DNA from: Adiantum capillus-veneris
Lineage: Eukaryota; Streptophyta; Polypodiopsida; Polypodiales; Pteridaceae
Assembly: GCA_014529385.2 (NCBI GenBank)
Contig: CM043943.1
Coordinates: 151,191,092 to 151,255,091 of the forward strand
Direction: 5' to 3'
Length of the DNA: 64,000 bases
Both the position numbers and the translations under genes were made by a program. Shown here piece by piece: positions 62,224 to 64,000 of this stretch (position 1 is its first letter; the number at the start of each line of letters is the position of its first letter). The notes beneath the pieces are model-generated. The model saw nothing but the letters and a program-made list of their open reading frames with translations, was not told the DNA's origin and ran no database searches.

Positions 62224-64000
62224 ATGGCTGACAACAACAACACAGATGTGTTCAAGATGTTTGCTGCTGAGGACAGGCTGGATGGGGACAACTACCCTAT
62301 GTGGGCTTATATGATGCAACATGTTCTTGTGTCAAAAGGTGTCTGGAACATTGTGCAGGGCATTGATGTACGTCTTGGTTCTGAAGATGTAGGCGATGTT
62401 GAGGATGTTGCAGGTCTTGCTGCAAGGATTGCAGCTGTTAGAGTTGTTTTGCCTACGGCAGAACAAGCTCGTTGGGATGTTAAGGATGCGCAGGCTCATG
62501 CATTGATTGCGTTGTCTGTGAAGCGCACCATCATTCCTCACATCCGCTCAGCAAAATCTGCAAAACAGGCTTGGGATATTCTAGCAGGTCTTTATGCAAG
62601 CCGCAATGAGGCTAAAATTGCTTTGCTGCGTAAAGAGCTAGAGTCGAAGATTATGCATGAGGAAGATGATATGGACACTTTCCTTGCTAGTGTCAAGGAT
62701 ATCAATGAGCAACTCATTTCTGCAGGTGAAGTCATTTCGGACAGTTCCCTTGTGCAGACTGTTCTTGATGCCTTACCAGATTCCTACCAGACCTTTGCTA
62801 GTACTTGGAGACTCATGACCCAAGGAAATCCTGAAGTTGTCAAGTTTGATGCATTATGCACATTGCTATTGCAAGAGTCACTTTCTAGAAAAAATAGGAC
62901 TAGGCAGCGTGCAGTTGAACAGGCTTTTATTGCTTCTCAAAGAAAGGGTGGTAACAGTAATGCAGCCACTTCTTATGGTTCTGCTGCGAGTGGCAAAAAT
63001 TCTGTTCCTAATGCTTCTGCTGGCAGCACTTCGTCTGGCAATTCTGGTGATAAGGGCAAAAAGAAGATGTGTTGCCATTATTGTAAAGCCAATGATCACT
63101 TGATCAAGTCGTGTCCTAAGTTGAAGGCCAAAGAGGCTAAGAAGAAAGAGGGTGGTTCCACTGCAAATGCTGGTTCCACTACAAATGCAGCCATTGTCGA
63201 GTCTTCTGTGAAAGGAGATTGTGATGCTGATGTTGATGCAGAATGGGCTTTTAGCGCAGAGTGCACTTACAATCCTGTTGTCCATGATGCATGCTTGTCA
63301 GTTGCTGCAGATTCACATGTGTGGTATTTCGACAGTGGTGCTACAAAGCACATTACCTCACATCGTGAATTGTTTACCTCTCTCGAGTCTGTTCCTCATG
63401 GGAATTCAGTCACTTGTGCCAACAACGCCTCTTATCCAGTTCAAGGAGTTGGAAAGATTGTGCTCACTGCTGCTAATGGCAGTTCCTTCACACTTGTTGA
63501 TGCACTTTATGTACCTGGGATCAAGAAGAATCTCTTGTCTGTATCCGCACTTGCTAGACTTGGACTTGTAGTAAAATTTGTGGATGACAGATATATAGTT
63601 CATGATCTCAGTTTTGGTGATGAAATTGTTGCATCTAGTCTTTTGTGCCGTGGGTTGTATAAGCTCACTTTGAATGACAAGTGTGGACAAAATTTTGCAA
63701 ATGCTGTTGCAGATTCAAGGGCTATTTCAGATGCAAAACTTTGGCATGCACGTTTTGGTCATCTGAATTTTGCCAGTTTGCTGCGTTTGCAGAAATCTGA
63801 TATGGTTGCTTCTTTGCCGCCTCTTGAAGCACCTATCAAACATGTTTGTGAAGGCTGTATTCTGGGTAAAATGCAGCGTTCTAAGTTTCCAAAGGATGGT
63901 TCAGTTAGGGCCACATGCAGGTTGCAGCTTGTGCATAGTGATGTTTGTGGGCCCATGCAAACTCCGTCCTTGGGCAATTACCTGTACTTCGTGACTTTCA
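62224..64000 (+). CDS. Gag-Pol polyprotein of copia I (open, truncated by window)
   Basis: Open for 592 codons from ATG 62224 without a stop. Gag: MFAAEDRLDGDNYPMWAYMM, the typical copia entry, and LWNIV-type helices, with QAWDILAGLYASRNEAK near residue 120. Zinc knuckle CHYCKANDHLIKSC at residues 284-297. Protease WYFDSGATKHITSHREL with the catalytic Asp at about residue 370. Pre-integrase zinc segment LWHARFGHLNFASLLRL and CEGCILGKMQRSKFP at about 505-555. Integrase start LVHSDVCGPM (first Asp) at about 573. All visible catalytic and binding residues are intact, in contrast with every other element here, so this may be a recent and potentially autonomous copy. That depends on the part beyond 64000. 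Confidence 0.95.
   Translation, partial: MADNNNTDVFKMFAAEDRLDGDNYPMWAYMMQHVLVSKGVWNIVQGIDVRLGSEDVGDVEDVAGLAARIAAVRVVLPTAEQARWDVKDAQAHALIALSVKRTIIPHIRSAKSAKQAWDILAGLYASRNEAKIALLRKELESKIMHEEDDMDTFLASVKDINEQLISAGEVISDSSLVQTVLDALPDSYQTFASTWRLMTQGNPEVVKFDALCTLLLQESLSRKNRTRQRAVEQAFIASQRKGGNSNAATSYGSAASGKNSVPNASAGSTSSGNSGDKGKKKMCCHYCKANDHLIKSCPKLKAKEAKKKEGGSTANAGSTTNAAIVESSVKGDCDADVDAEWAFSAECTYNPVVHDACLSVAADSHVWYFDSGATKHITSHRELFTSLESVPHGNSVTCANNASYPVQGVGKIVLTAANGSSFTLVDALYVPGIKKNLLSVSALARLGLVVKFVDDRYIVHDLSFGDEIVASSLLCRGLYKLTLNDKCGQNFANAVADSRAISDAKLWHARFGHLNFASLLRLQKSDMVASLPPLEAPIKHVCEGCILGKMQRSKFPKDGSVRATCRLQLVHSDVCGPMQTPSLGNYLYFVTF

Larger units (their letters stand above)
61635..64000 (+). mobile_element. 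Ty1/copia retrotransposon I, 5' part
   Basis: A 227-bp LTR, primer site, leader and an open Gag-Pol frame that runs off the right edge. The Gag, zinc knuckle, protease, integrase order is copia-type. It is unrelated to copia G at the LTR. Confidence 0.93.

Noticed and set aside
62837-63571. Alternative frames within copia I
   Set aside because: The continuous frame from 62224 carries all copia motifs. Other frames are shadows.

Overview
This window is plant nuclear DNA made almost entirely of transposable elements. The evidence is LTR retrotransposons primed by initiator-Met tRNA, chromodomain Ty3 elements, Ty1/copia elements, LTR-borne (GT)n/(AC)n tracts and GT-AG introns. I see no rRNA or tRNA gene, no CRISPR and no intact host gene. 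A large-genome land plant is certain enough. A fern or other non-angiosperm is only a guess.

Layout. 1-3612: decayed Ty3 element (minus), running off the left edge. 3650-6500: unidentified degenerate coding traces with a 247-bp MITE (5655-5901, 8-bp target duplication). 6500-9050: internally deleted chromovirus F (plus) with its 3' LTR. 9384-11300: degenerate non-chromovirus integrase (plus) containing a direct/inverted repeat. 12005-28755: chromovirus A (minus), carrying a nested 2.66-kb non-autonomous LTR element (18590-21246) and, in its 5' LTR, a copia element G (22770-28291). 28756-30354: chromovirus B fragment, joined directly to the same LTR. 30355-54455: a very large plus-strand non-autonomous element (X), split by the nearly complete chromovirus D (40277-49115). 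54456-56860: chromovirus C fragment. 57037-61630: a non-LTR locus with an unrecognised spliced plus-strand gene, a minus-strand pseudogene with histone-H3-like and Ulp1/C48-protease-like segments, and two related hairpin arrays. 61635-64000: the 5' end of an open copia element I.

Element X is the most unusual unit. It has an LTR and a tRNA-Asp-like primer site, and a leader bearing a perfect 24-bp palindrome repeated several times. These are followed by an unknown ORF, a two-knuckle Gag and a Pol that keeps a protease and the integrase C-terminus but has lost RT, RNase H and the integrase catalytic core. A second retropepsin-like domain and a tail of W-x-P-K-type motifs follow the integrase end. 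Beyond inserted element D, a second palindrome array with a ~285-bp period precedes a ~940-codon ORF with a long coiled coil. Without D, X exceeds 15 kb and has no 3' LTR.

History that the sequence supports: chromovirus A is older than its two guests, each of which has a perfect 5-bp target duplication. D jumped into X; its two 1586-bp LTRs are flanked by near-identical 5-mers. X has an LTR-like left edge inside chromovirus sequence, and its right edge abuts another piece of the same chromovirus family, as if a deletion removed X's 3' LTR with about 0.6 kb of target. Only copia I shows an uninterrupted Gag-Pol frame within the window.
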